13,102 nt of DNA from Fusicatenibacter_A intestinipullorum (GCA_019117495.1 DWZP01000019.1:1-13102); one strand, 5' to 3'. Positions 1-6,841 are shown, numbered from the stretch's first letter. Made by a program: numbers and translations. Notes: generated by a model not told the origin, from the sequence alone.

Positions 1-7
1 TAATATA

Positions 8-123
8 TCCGGTGGTAATGGCTAAGGGGGTCCACCTGTTCCCATCCCGAACACAGAAGTTAAGCCCTTATACGTCGAAAGTACTTGGCTGGAAGCGGCC
101 CGGGAGGATAGATAGCTGCCGGT
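8..123 (+). rRNA. rrf: 5S ribosomal RNA
   Basis: This is the 5S rRNA of the large ribosomal subunit. The 5' arm CCGGTGG (9-15) pairs with the 3' arm CTGCCGG (116-122), closing helix I with two G-U wobbles. The interior contains the hallmark block CCCATCCCGAACACAGAAGT, which is diagnostic of bacterial 5S loops B and C. Its length of about 116 nt fits the family. A strong terminator follows directly, so this is probably the last gene of an rRNA operon whose 16S and 23S genes lie left of the window. The exact ends are uncertain by a few bases. Confidence 0.96.
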
Positions 124-130
124 TGAAAGA

Positions 131-170
131 ACAAATAAGGCATACCAGGAGGTATGCCTTATTTGTTTAT
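131..170 (+). terminator. Intrinsic terminator of the rRNA operon
   Basis: A perfect 16-bp inverted repeat (131-146 with 151-166) closes an AGGA tetraloop seven bases after the 5S end. The 3' side ends in a T-rich run. It very likely ends rRNA transcription. Confidence 0.9.
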
Positions 171-304
171 GAATGCTATCTATCCGAATGGTATGTTTCT
201 TTTTTTATCTAAAAGAGGAAAAAGTAATGCACTAAGCATTATTTTTTGCTTTTCTATAGTTTTTCTTTCAATATTAATCTAATTATTATAAAGAATATAC
301 TAGC

Positions 305-335
305 AAGGCTCATATATCATGAGCCTTATTTTTAT
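305..335 (+). terminator. Possible second terminator hairpin
   Basis: The 9-bp arms AAGGCTCAT (305-313) and ATGAGCCTT (319-327) enclose a 5-nt loop and are followed by ATTTTTATT. This is a plausible intrinsic terminator acting as backup for the rRNA operon, or as the end of a short untranslated transcript. No gene lies between it and the first terminator. Confidence 0.45.
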
Positions 336-475
336 TCACAAATTCATTTTAAAACGTTCTTCCTTAATACAATAAATGCTGTTTCGTTAGCATAAAACAA
401 CTGTAAATTTTGTTGCAAATATTGTGGCTAAAAAGTGAAGTTGACATAAAATTTTTGAAAATTTACTTAATTTGC

Positions 476-504
476 TTGACTTACTACTTTTATCCATTTA
501 ATAT
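476..504 (+). promoter_or_regulatory. Candidate promoter for the MFS transporter
   Basis: TTGACT (476-481) and TAATAT (499-504) are separated by 17 bp, which suits a sigma-A-type promoter. A perfect TTGACA also occurs at 441-446, but the hexamer 17 bp downstream of it is poor. The predicted transcript has a leader of about 75 nt containing the 516-544 stem. Confidence 0.45.
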
Positions 505-584
505 AAATACCAATAACCCTTGTATACATATTAAATTAAAGGGTGCAGTAATTTTTATTTTATTGTAAAGGAGTTAAGGGAAAG

Positions 585-1841
585 ATGGAAAGAAAGACTA
601 TGACAAATTTTCGTTGGAAGGTTGCCTGGCTTATTTTTGCAATCAGCTTTGTATCTTATATGGACAGAGTAAATTTGTCAGTGGCAACACCTGTAATTAT
701 GCAGGAATTTGGCTTTACTAAAATTGATATGGGGTTAATCCAGTCCTTCTTTTTTGCCGGTTATGCTTTATTTCAGGTTCCCGGCGGAATGATGGCTGAA
801 CGCTTTGGTCACCGCTTAACCGGTTCTATAGCAGTTGTTTGGTGGTCTGTTTTTACAGCGCTTACAGCCGTTGCAAGTGGTAAATTTTCTTTTGCAACTG
901 TTCGTTTATTATTCGGCGTTGGTGAAGCACCTATTTATCCTGCTGCGGCTATTGCCGGTCACCGCTGGTTTAATAAGGGCGAAAAAGGCAAAGTAAGTTC
1001 TTTCATTTTAAATGGCTGCTTTTTTGGCCCGGTTGTAGGCCCCGCCGTTACGGTTGCTTTAATGGCTGCGTTAGGCTGGAAAGCTGTATTTTGGCTGTTT
1101 GGTATTATCGGCGTTCTGCTTGGTGTTTTGTGGTTTAAGTTAGTACCCGATAATCCTAAACAAAGCCCGTATGTTAATGAAGCTGAACTTGAATACATTA
1201 ATGATGGACGCGAAAATACTGTTGAAGCAAAAGAAATTGCTCCATGGGGCAAATTATTAAAATCTTCTCAGTTTTGGTCCCTTGGTTTGCAGTTTATGAT
1301 AACGGACTACATTATGTATGTATTTTTGGCATGGCTGCCGCTTTATTTAATGGAAGTACACGGTTTTTCCCTTTCTAAAATGGGTCTGTGGGCTGCTGCT
1401 CCGTGGCTTTCGCTGATGGCTGTGGTTTCCTGCTGCGGATATCTGTCTGATAAAGCTATTGCCGCCGGCTTTTCTCAAAATCTTGTTAAAACTTCTACCG
1501 GTGCCGTTGGCATTTTGCTTTGCGCCTGCACTTTATTTATCGCAACAAGAACGGCAGACCCGATGATGAATGTTTTTTGGCTTTCGGTTGCGTTAGGTTC
1601 TTTGGGGTTAACGATGAGTGCTTCCTGGTCGAGCGTTATTTCTATGGGCGGCCGCTTTGCTGGTTCCGTTTCCGGTTGGATGAACTTTTGGGGCAATATA
1701 GGCGGTGTTTTGGCACCGAGCGTAACGGCATGGGTTGCAACCACTTATGGCTGGCAGGCCGCTTTGGCAGTAACCGCTGTTTCCGGCATTGCCGGTGCCG
1801 TATTGTGGCTTTTTGTTAAACCGGATAAGGCTATTGTATAA
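585..1841 (+). CDS. MFS transporter, anion:cation symporter (ACS) type
   Basis: A 418-aa, very hydrophobic protein with about 12 predicted transmembrane helices, so it acts in the cytoplasmic membrane. The N-terminal block around Asp27-Arg28 (SYMDRVNLSVA), the helix 2-3 loop (residues 67-77, GGMMAERFGHR) and RLLFGVGEAPIYPA (107-120) are the signatures of the ACS/phthalate-permease branch. Known members import hexuronates, glucarate, tartrate or tricarballylate, usually with protons or cations. The exact substrate cannot be read from the sequence, but an organic or sugar acid is likely. The start at 585 lies 11 nt after AAGGAG (568-573); Met6 at 600 is an alternative. It is a single-gene unit with its own promoter and terminator, and it converges with a LysR gene that may or may not control it. 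Confidence 0.9.
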   Translation: MERKTMTNFRWKVAWLIFAISFVSYMDRVNLSVATPVIMQEFGFTKIDMGLIQSFFFAGYALFQVPGGMMAERFGHRLTGSIAVVWWSVFTALTAVASGKFSFATVRLLFGVGEAPIYPAAAIAGHRWFNKGEKGKVSSFILNGCFFGPVVGPAVTVALMAALGWKAVFWLFGIIGVLLGVLWFKLVPDNPKQSPYVNEAELEYINDGRENTVEAKEIAPWGKLLKSSQFWSLGLQFMITDYIMYVFLAWLPLYLMEVHGFSLSKMGLWAAAPWLSLMAVVSCCGYLSDKAIAAGFSQNLVKTSTGAVGILLCACTLFIATRTADPMMNVFWLSVALGSLGLTMSASWSSVISMGGRFAGSVSGWMNFWGNIGGVLAPSVTAWVATTYGWQAALAVTAVSGIAGAVLWLFVKPDKAIV

Positions 1842-1853
1842 TTTAAAACTTAT

Positions 1854-1896
1854 AAAAGAGGATAACAGTCTGTTGCAGGCTGCTATCCTCTTTTTT
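1854..1896. terminator. Bidirectional terminator between the MFS and LysR genes
   Basis: An 11-bp perfect outer stem (1854-1864 with 1884-1894) stacks on a 7-bp inner stem containing one G-U pair (1866-1872 with 1876-1882). It is followed by a T run on the plus strand and flanked by A residues on the left. It lies between two convergent genes and can serve both. Confidence 0.88.
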
Positions 1897-2779
1897 ATGC
1901 ATTTATTTCTTTTTTCAGGTATTCCAGAAATTTTTGAGAGGCTTTGGAAAAAATCTGGTATTTTTTCCAGGCAATGCTTAAATTTACTTTTAAATCCGGT
2001 TTTAACGGACGGAAACACAGGCTGCTTCCCTCGCCGGTGTTGACAAGTTTATCTAACGATAATACATAGCCAAAACCTTCTTCTGCCATAATAGCGGCGT
2101 TAAAAACAAGGTTATAGGTGCAGGCAATATCAAAATGTATATTATTCTGCTGTCCCCATGTTGTAAGTTCCTGGTTAACTGCCTGGCGCGATACAATTAG
2201 TGGCAAACCTGCCAAATCGGAGGGCGTAATATACTCTTTTGCCGCCAGCGGCGCGTTTTTAGGCATAATAACACCCCAGGTATCATAAGCCGGAAGTTTT
2301 AAATAATCGTATTTATCAATATCGCCTGCGGTAATAAAAATGCCGAAATCAAGCAGTCCTTTTTCCATGCGTTCGGAAACATCTTCGGCATTGCCGCTGT
2401 ATAAATGGAAACGGATATCGGGGTAATCTTCTTTTAAGCGCACTGCCGTTCTTGCTATTATCCGCATGGCGTCGCTTTCCCCGCAGCCAATGTAAACATC
2501 GCCGCTGATATCATGCCCTTCCGCTAAAAATTCGGCTTCGGTTTTATCGGCAAGCGCTATAATTTCTTCAGCGCGTTTGCGCAGCCTCATACCGTCCTCC
2601 GTTAAAGCAATTTTGCGGTTGCGCTTACCGCGGATTAAAAGCTGTTTGCCAAGTTCTTCTTCTAAATCCATCAGCTGGCGCGATAAGGTTGGCTGGGTAA
2701 TATGCAGAAAGTCTGCCGCATCGGAAATACTTTCTTCGCGTGCAACGGCAAGAAAATAGCGCAGAACCCTTAATTCCAT
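1895..2779 (-). CDS. LysR-family transcriptional regulator (first of two)
   Basis: A 294-aa LysR-type regulator of full family length. Residues 1-60 form the winged helix-turn-helix: the recognition segment DAADFLHITQPTLSRQL is followed by EEELGKQLL and the wing ending at LTEDG. A linker helix follows, then a periplasmic-binding-protein-like effector domain from about residue 90 to 290. The start is supported by GGGAGGTG a few bases upstream. On the minus strand TTGACG (2826-2831) and TATAAT (2803-2808) form a 17-bp-spaced promoter. The gene is divergent from the small operon at 2910-4622, the usual arrangement for a LysR protein controlling its neighbour. The effector is unknown. Confidence 0.93.
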   Translation of the reverse strand: MELRVLRYFLAVAREESISDAADFLHITQPTLSRQLMDLEEELGKQLLIRGKRNRKIALTEDGMRLRKRAEEIIALADKTEAEFLAEGHDISGDVYIGCGESDAMRIIARTAVRLKEDYPDIRFHLYSGNAEDVSERMEKGLLDFGIFITAGDIDKYDYLKLPAYDTWGVIMPKNAPLAAKEYITPSDLAGLPLIVSRQAVNQELTTWGQQNNIHFDIACTYNLVFNAAIMAEEGFGYVLSLDKLVNTGEGSSLCFRPLKPDLKVNLSIAWKKYQIFSKASQKFLEYLKKEINA

Positions 2780-2802
2780 TTAAAACACCTCCCATTATAA
2801 AA

Positions 2803-2831
2803 ATTATAAGTTGATATTATATGCCCGTCAA
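2803..2831 (-). promoter_or_regulatory. Promoter of the first LysR gene
   Basis: Read on the minus strand, TTGACG (2826-2831) is followed after 17 bp by a perfect TATAAT (2803-2808), about 23 nt before the start codon of the regulator. Confidence 0.7.
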
Positions 2832-2834
2832 GCA

Positions 2835-2848
2835 TGAATCTTAATTCA
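2835..2848. promoter_or_regulatory. Candidate LysR operator dyad
   Basis: TGAAT (2835-2839) and ATTCA (2844-2848) form a small inverted repeat in the divergent promoter region, roughly 45-60 bp upstream of the predicted plus-strand transcription start. That is a usual place for LysR activator binding. The dyad is short and AT-rich, so support is limited. Confidence 0.3.
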
Positions 2849-2858
2849 ATATAGGTAT

Positions 2859-2887
2859 TTGATAGGAATTTGCAGAAAGCTTATACT
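2859..2887 (+). promoter_or_regulatory. Promoter of the flavoprotein operon
   Basis: TTGATA (2859-2864) and TATACT (2882-2887) are separated by exactly 17 bp, each matching the consensus in five of six positions. Transcription would begin near 2894. Translation must therefore start downstream of that point, which decides the start of the small gene that follows. Confidence 0.72.
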
Positions 2888-2909
2888 TATAAACAAAGGG
2901 GGCGGTGCT

Positions 2910-3146
2910 TTGAAAAAGGACGAAAGAGTTATTTTGGAAAGCATTTTAAAAGACTGCGGCTGTGCCAAAGAAATTATAGCTTCCTGCCTGCAAATAAAGG
3001 AAAAATATGGCGAACAGGAAATTTTACCTGTTTTGCAGCAAGAACGATACCGCCTTTTGCAAAAAATTCATGGAGAACAACAAAAACTTGATATTTTGGA
3101 TTATGTAATTTTTAAACTGAAACAGGGAGGACTTAAGGATGTCTAA
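2910..3146 (+). CDS. Small helical protein of unknown function (78 aa, TTG start)
   Basis: This is a 78-aa, soluble, highly charged protein that is probably almost all alpha-helical, with a heptad-like stretch from about residue 35 to 72 containing QQERYRLLQKIHGEQQKLDILDY. It resembles a widespread family of short uncharacterised Firmicutes proteins that often sit beside regulators or small redox enzymes; this resemblance is from memory. The frame is open back to 2859, but that stretch overlaps the predicted promoter. The TTG at 2910 has AAAGGGGG 8 nt upstream and is the likely start. Its last 8 bases overlap the next gene, so the two are translationally coupled. No function is assigned. Confidence 0.75.
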   Translation: MKKDERVILESILKDCGCAKEIIASCLQIKEKYGEQEILPVLQQERYRLLQKIHGEQQKLDILDYVIFKLKQGGLKDV

Positions 3147-3678
3147 AAATATTTTGGTAATTTCGGCAAGTTTAAGAAACGGCAGCAATTCTGATATGCT
3201 GGCTGATGAATTTATGCGCGGAGCATTGGAAAGCGGCAATAAAGCAGAAAAAATTACCTTGCACGGCAAAGACATTAATTTTTGCAAAGGCTGCCTTGCC
3301 TGCCAGAAAACAGGCAAATGCGTTATTAACGACGATATGGCAGAAATTTTGCCCAAAATGCAGCAGGCAGATGTTATCTGTTTTGCTTCACCTGTGTATT
3401 TTTATGATATGTGCGGTCAGCTTAAAACATTTTTAGACCGTACCAATCCGCTTTTCCCGGCGGAATATAATTTTACTGATATTTACTTTTTACTTACTGC
3501 TGCCGATACTGAACAGACTGCTTCCGAAGGGCCGCTTAAAGGTTTGCAGGGATGGATTGACTGCTTTGAAAATGCAGGCTTAAAAGGAGTAGTTTGCGGG
3601 CTTGGCGCGGAAAAAGCGGGCGATGTAAAAAGTATGCCCGCCATGAATGAAGCGTACATGCTTGGTAAACAGGCTTAA
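3139..3678 (+). CDS. NAD(P)H-dependent FMN reductase / iron-sulfur flavoprotein family
   Basis: A 179-aa flavodoxin-fold protein. After the first strand (KNILVISAS), the loop SLRNGSNSD (residues 11-19) is the FMN-phosphate-binding site, and SPVYFYDMCGQLKTFLDR (84-101) is the second conserved FMN-contacting block. Cys49, Cys52, Cys55 and Cys61 give C-x2-C-x2-C-x5-C, the compact motif that binds a [4Fe-4S] cluster in archaeal iron-sulfur flavoproteins. YwqN-type reductases share much of this pattern, so the cluster is possible rather than certain. It likely transfers electrons from NAD(P)H or ferredoxin to a small acceptor in the cytoplasm. GGGAGG lies 8 nt before the ATG, and the gene overlaps the upstream small gene by 8 nt. 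Confidence 0.88.
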   Translation: MSKNILVISASLRNGSNSDMLADEFMRGALESGNKAEKITLHGKDINFCKGCLACQKTGKCVINDDMAEILPKMQQADVICFASPVYFYDMCGQLKTFLDRTNPLFPAEYNFTDIYFLLTAADTEQTASEGPLKGLQGWIDCFENAGLKGVVCGLGAEKAGDVKSMPAMNEAYMLGKQA

Positions 3679-3764
3679 GGCAAATAATTGGCAGAATAGA
3701 AAATACGGAACATTTGGCGAAAGCCGCAGGCAGCAGCAGTACAAAAATTGAATTTAGTTTATAG
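3669..3764 (+). pseudogene. Possible short coding remnant after the flavoprotein gene
   Basis: In a frame different from the preceding gene, the stretch 3690-3761 reads like protein (the core is IENTEHLAKAAGSSSTKIEF) and ends in TAG at 3762. It has no start codon with a ribosome binding site and is blocked upstream by a stop at 3666. The N-T-E-x-L-A pattern faintly recalls the nucleotide loop of flavodoxins, but the match is too short to rely on. It may be the relic of a deleted flavoprotein gene or chance. Confidence 0.25.
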
Positions 3765-3776
3765 CAGGGGGTAAAA

Positions 3777-4622
3777 ATGAATATTATTCAAAACCGCACA
3801 ATGGATGAAGAACGTGCGTTATATGGCTTACATAATGCAGAAGTAGTGAACTGCGAATTTTCCGGGCCGCTTGACGGGGAATCTGCATTGAAAGAATGCG
3901 GCAATATTAACATAAAAAACTGCCGCTTTTTGCTGCGCTACCCTTTGTGGCACTTAAACGGCGGCAGTATGGAAAATTCATTAATGACGGAAACCTGCCG
4001 TGCTGCAATGTGGTATGATAAAAATTTTGTTATTGAAAGCACGGAAATAAACGGAATTAAAGCCGTACGCGAGTGTGATGATGTAACGATAAAAAACTGT
4101 AAAATAAATTCGGAAGAGTTCGGCTGGTTCTGCCGCAGAATGAATATTGAAAACTGCGGACTTGTTTCTGTTTATCCGTTTTTGCAATGCCGCAATCTTG
4201 AAATTAACGGGCTGAAGATGCAGGGTAAATATTCTTTTCAGTATGCAGAAAACGTAATCATAAAAAATTCCGAGCTCGATACCAAAGACGCTTTCTGGCA
4301 CAGCAAAAACGTAACCGTTACCGACAGCATTATTAAAGGCGAATACCTTGCATGGTATTCTGAGAATCTGCATCTTATACGCTGCAAAATAATTGGTACG
4401 CAGCCTTTATGCTATGCCAAAGGGCTGGTTATGGAAGATTGTGAAATGCAGGATTGTGATTTGGCCTTTGAATACAGTGACGTAAAAGCCAGCATTAAAG
4501 GAACGGTGGAAAGCGTAAAAAATCCGCTCAGCGGGTATATACATGCCGGACGGATTGGTCAAATTATTATTGACGAGCATTGTGCTAAAAATGCCGGATG
4601 TGAGATAAAAACATTAAAATAA
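3777..4622 (+). CDS. DUF3737 family protein (right-handed beta-helix)
   Basis: A 281-aa protein recognised as DUF3737 from its opening (DEERALYGLHNAEVVNCEF, GPLDGESALKE) and from blocks such as RYPLWHLNGG, FGWFCRRMNIENC, YSFQYAENV, DAFWHSKNVTV and GEYLAWYSENLHLIRC. Short repeats of about 20 residues of the type xNVxIxNSxLxxxxAFWxSxN run through most of the chain. This is the pattern of a parallel beta-helix like those of carbohydrate-active proteins. There is no signal peptide, so it is probably cytoplasmic. Its biochemical role is unknown. It has a good ribosome binding site (AGCAGGGGG), follows the flavoprotein by 98 bp without a terminator, and is probably the last gene of that operon. Confidence 0.9.
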   Translation: MNIIQNRTMDEERALYGLHNAEVVNCEFSGPLDGESALKECGNINIKNCRFLLRYPLWHLNGGSMENSLMTETCRAAMWYDKNFVIESTEINGIKAVRECDDVTIKNCKINSEEFGWFCRRMNIENCGLVSVYPFLQCRNLEINGLKMQGKYSFQYAENVIIKNSELDTKDAFWHSKNVTVTDSIIKGEYLAWYSENLHLIRCKIIGTQPLCYAKGLVMEDCEMQDCDLAFEYSDVKASIKGTVESVKNPLSGYIHAGRIGQIIIDEHCAKNAGCEIKTLK

Positions 4623-4670
4623 AAACAGGGTTTGCTGCAAACGAAAATAATGCAGTGAACCCTGTTTTTT
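4621..4670. terminator. Bidirectional terminator between DUF3737 and the FrhB-like gene
   Basis: A 12-bp perfect stem (4621-4632 with 4658-4669) plus a 5-bp inner stem (CTGCA 4635-4639 with TGCAG 4651-4655) ends in a T run on the plus strand and an equivalent run on the minus strand. It sits exactly between the two convergent stop codons. Confidence 0.9.
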
Positions 4671-4671
4671 A

Positions 4672-5763
4672 TTATACCGGCGGCAGAATTTCTGCTTCCA
4701 GTTCTTTTAAGGTTTTCTTTTCCAGATTATCAAAAAAATACTGCCGTTTGGGGTGCAGCCCTAATGATTTGCTGACGGCAAGATTATACTGCGCGCCTTT
4801 TTCAAAATCTGTTGAAATATAGGTTGTTTTGTCTTTTATACTATCGAAAAGATGCTGCCCATTGGTTGTATTAATAAGCACCAGCGTAATGCCTTTGTCA
4901 TCATCAAATTCCGGAAATTGTTTGTCAACGCCCCAATAATCGGCAATGGTTATATCTGCAAGGCTGCGTTTATTGTTAAATGCGCAGTCGGCGCAGCTTA
5001 GGCGGATGCTGACGTTGTTTAAAAACAGGCGCATATATGTTTCGCGGCGTTTGGATGAACCCATACAGTGATTTTCTGTTAAAAATAAAGTTTTGCCCCG
5101 TTTCCAGCCGTCGGCTTTATCGCGGAATTTAACCTGCGTTACGGCTTCGCCGGTATCTGCGGCAATTTCTGTCAGGTGCTTGTTATACACTTTGGCGCTC
5201 GGTACGCCATGGCACACAACGTCAACCGTAAGTAATTTTTCGTAGTCTTTTATTAAAAAGCCTTTTAAGCCGGCAATCTGGCAGGGCGTGCCGCTGAACA
5301 GAACTTTTTTGCCGCCGGCAAGTAATGTGCGTACCTGCTTAAAAATACCGTTCATATTACTTTGCACATATTTAGAGCCGCGCAGCTTTGCAAGTTCCTG
5401 CATAGTGGAAATGCCTGTATGACAAACTTGCAGGCTGCCGTCAAATGCAGCACCGAAAACAACGCCGCCGCTGTTCAGTACCTGCTCTGCAAAAAGCGTA
5501 AACATGCCTCCGCTGGAGCTTGTAAAGCGTACGGAATCATCAATATTTTTTGCCCCATATACATTTATAATGCCGTGTTTATCAGGTTTGTGCAGCAGCG
5601 GGCAAACTTTTTCGCACAGTCCGCAGTCAATGCAGAGCGCTTCATCAATCTGCGGATAGTAAAAGCCTTCTTCGTCCGCTTGCATTGCAATACAGCCTTT
5701 GGGGCAGATTGACGCGCAGGCAGTACAGCCGCAGCAATTTTGCTTTGAGGTAAGTTTCAGCAT
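4672..5763 (-). CDS. FrhB-like Fe-S flavoprotein (coenzyme F420 hydrogenase/dehydrogenase beta subunit family)
   Basis: A 363-aa redox protein. Residues 10-20 (C-x2-C-x2-C-x3-CP) and 44-55 (same spacing) form a bacterial ferredoxin-type pair of [4Fe-4S] sites. They are followed by the FrhB N-terminal domain (TSSSGGMFT, LRGSKYVQSN, VLFSGTPCQIAGLK) and C-terminal domain (VDVVCHGVPS, VKFRDKADGWK, and the conserved SCADCAFNNKRSLADITIADYWG). Archaeal relatives move electrons between Fe-S centres, a flavin and F420. Bacterial members use other partners that are mostly unknown. The frame extends 54 codons further upstream, but that would overlap the LysR gene. The ATG at 5763 has AGAAGGTG upstream and begins exactly where family homology starts. 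It lies 19 bp after the LysR stop, so the two are cotranscribed. Confidence 0.9.
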   Translation of the reverse strand: MLKLTSKQNCCGCTACASICPKGCIAMQADEEGFYYPQIDEALCIDCGLCEKVCPLLHKPDKHGIINVYGAKNIDDSVRFTSSSGGMFTLFAEQVLNSGGVVFGAAFDGSLQVCHTGISTMQELAKLRGSKYVQSNMNGIFKQVRTLLAGGKKVLFSGTPCQIAGLKGFLIKDYEKLLTVDVVCHGVPSAKVYNKHLTEIAADTGEAVTQVKFRDKADGWKRGKTLFLTENHCMGSSKRRETYMRLFLNNVSIRLSCADCAFNNKRSLADITIADYWGVDKQFPEFDDDKGITLVLINTTNGQHLFDSIKDKTTYISTDFEKGAQYNLAVSKSLGLHPKRQYFFDNLEKKTLKELEAEILPPV

Positions 5764-5782
5764 GGTAACACCTTCTTCTTTA

Positions 5783-6664
5783 TCAAAAATTTTCCAAAAA
5801 GAAATTAACAAAAGTTTTGGCAACGGTTGAAAGAGGCCTGCCTTTAACAACAGAGAGTGTCTTTTCGACAAATAAACGCTCATCCTCAATTTGTTTCGGC
5901 ACCAGGCAGGGGTCAAACAATTCATATTTTTCGGCAGGTACTATGGCAACGCCAATGTTTTGCGTAGCCCAGGCAATGGTGGAAAGTTTGGTTGTATTAA
6001 TGCTTAATACCTGCGGCAAAAGGCGCGAATCGCTGCAGGTGTTTAAAAACAGCGTGCTGCACCCGCGCGACAGGCATAACGGCACATCTTCCAAATCGTC
6101 AAGCAGAATATGCGGCTTATTGCCGTTAAGGTAGGGGCTGTCCTTATGAAAAAGTGCAATTAAACGGTCACGCTTGCGGTAAATGGTTTCAAAACGGTTA
6201 ACCTGCAAAAGCGGAGCGTTGGCAATGCCTATTTCTGTTTTGCCGTCCAAAAGCTGCTGCGTTTGTTCGTCGATAGGCACTTCGTACAACTCGTAATTTA
6301 TTTGCGGGTACTGACGTGAAAAACGGCTTAAATAATTTTTAATGAAGGAAATTGACATTGACGGTGACAGGCTGAGGCGCAGTGTGCCCGAAAAACCACC
6401 TGCGCAGTCGGCAATTTCTTTAATAATATTATCTTCCGTGGAGCAGATATATTTTGCCTTGTTGTATAAAATGCAGCCTGCTTCGGTGAGTTCAACCGTA
6501 TGGCCGCCGCGCTTTAAATTAAGCAGCGGTGTGCCGAATTTTTTTTGCAGTGTTTTAAGCTGGTTGCTTAATGCAGGCTGGGCCACTGCAACACGTTTGG
6601 CTGCGGCGGATATGCTGCCGGCTTCTACTATGGCGATAAAGTTGCGGTAATATTCTATATTCAT
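5783..6664 (-). CDS. LysR-family transcriptional regulator (second of two)
   Basis: A 293-aa LysR-type regulator. The DNA-binding domain (residues 1-60) contains SISAAAKRVAVAQPALSNQL and KKFGTPLLN, with the wing ending at LTEAG. The effector domain spans roughly residues 90-290 (GTLRLSLSPSMS, then LLDGKTEIGIANAP). The start is fixed by AAAGGAG about 6 nt upstream and a minus-strand promoter just before it. It is the first gene of a two-gene unit with the FrhB-like protein, and it is divergent from the CoA-transferase/mutase/PrpD operon across a 282-bp gap. It is the natural candidate for the substrate-responsive regulator of that operon. The ligand is unknown but is likely an organic acid or its CoA ester. 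Confidence 0.93.
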   Translation of the reverse strand: MNIEYYRNFIAIVEAGSISAAAKRVAVAQPALSNQLKTLQKKFGTPLLNLKRGGHTVELTEAGCILYNKAKYICSTEDNIIKEIADCAGGFSGTLRLSLSPSMSISFIKNYLSRFSRQYPQINYELYEVPIDEQTQQLLDGKTEIGIANAPLLQVNRFETIYRKRDRLIALFHKDSPYLNGNKPHILLDDLEDVPLCLSRGCSTLFLNTCSDSRLLPQVLSINTTKLSTIAWATQNIGVAIVPAEKYELFDPCLVPKQIEDERLFVEKTLSVVKGRPLSTVAKTFVNFFLENF

Positions 6665-6690
6665 AAAAACTCCTTTAAATTTTGTCTGTT

Positions 6691-6710
6691 TAGATTATAC
6701 TACAAATCTA
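6691..6710. promoter_or_regulatory. Candidate operator overlapping the LysR promoter
   Basis: TAGATT (6691-6696) and AATCTA (6705-6710) form a perfect 6-bp inverted repeat with an 8-bp spacer. On the minus strand a perfect TATAAT (plus-strand 6694-6699) lies inside it, so a protein bound here would block the regulator's own promoter. This is the classic LysR autorepression layout. Confidence 0.45.
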
Positions 6711-6841
6711 AAAATATATAAAGATATGATAAAATCAGCTAAGTTATATAATGAAATTTTATATGTTTGCGATAGTTTAGTGGCTTTCGGCTTTAAAAAG
6801 CCTTTTGTTAAAGTATTTTTTATTAAAAACATGGAAAGCTT

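Larger units (their letters stand above)
171..584. other. AT-rich non-coding region between the rRNA operon and the MFS gene
   Basis: No credible coding sequence or tRNA was seen here. It holds a short 6-bp stem with a following T run (225-241), a 9-bp hairpin followed by T-rich sequence (305-327), and a small dyad ATGCT-N8-AGCAT (376-393) that also fits the loose T-N11-A pattern of LysR sites. It also holds promoter-like elements at 441-504 and a 6-bp stem (516-521 with 539-544) in the predicted leader of the MFS gene. Apart from these the sequence is unstructured and very AT-rich. Confidence 0.6.

Noticed and set aside
12..212. A 66-codon open frame over the 5S rRNA
   Set aside because: It lies on the 5S rRNA and its terminator, with no ribosome binding site; the RNA gene explains the sequence.
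225..248. Short stem TAATGC/GCATTA with T run after the rRNA operon
   Set aside because: A 6-bp AT-rich stem is weak, and the strong terminator at 131-166 already accounts for termination.
1608..2018. 136-codon minus-strand frame across the MFS 3' end and terminator
   Set aside because: It runs through the terminator hairpin and overlaps the LysR coding region in another frame; no start signal was seen.
5764..5925. 54-codon N-terminal extension of the FrhB-like protein
   Set aside because: It would overlap the upstream LysR gene by 143 bp, has no family similarity, and the internal ATG at 5763 has a good ribosome binding site just before the first conserved cysteines.
6789..6806. 5-bp hairpin followed by TTTT, resembling a terminator or attenuator
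   Set aside because: The stem is too short, and it lies upstream of the predicted operon promoter with no transcript to end.
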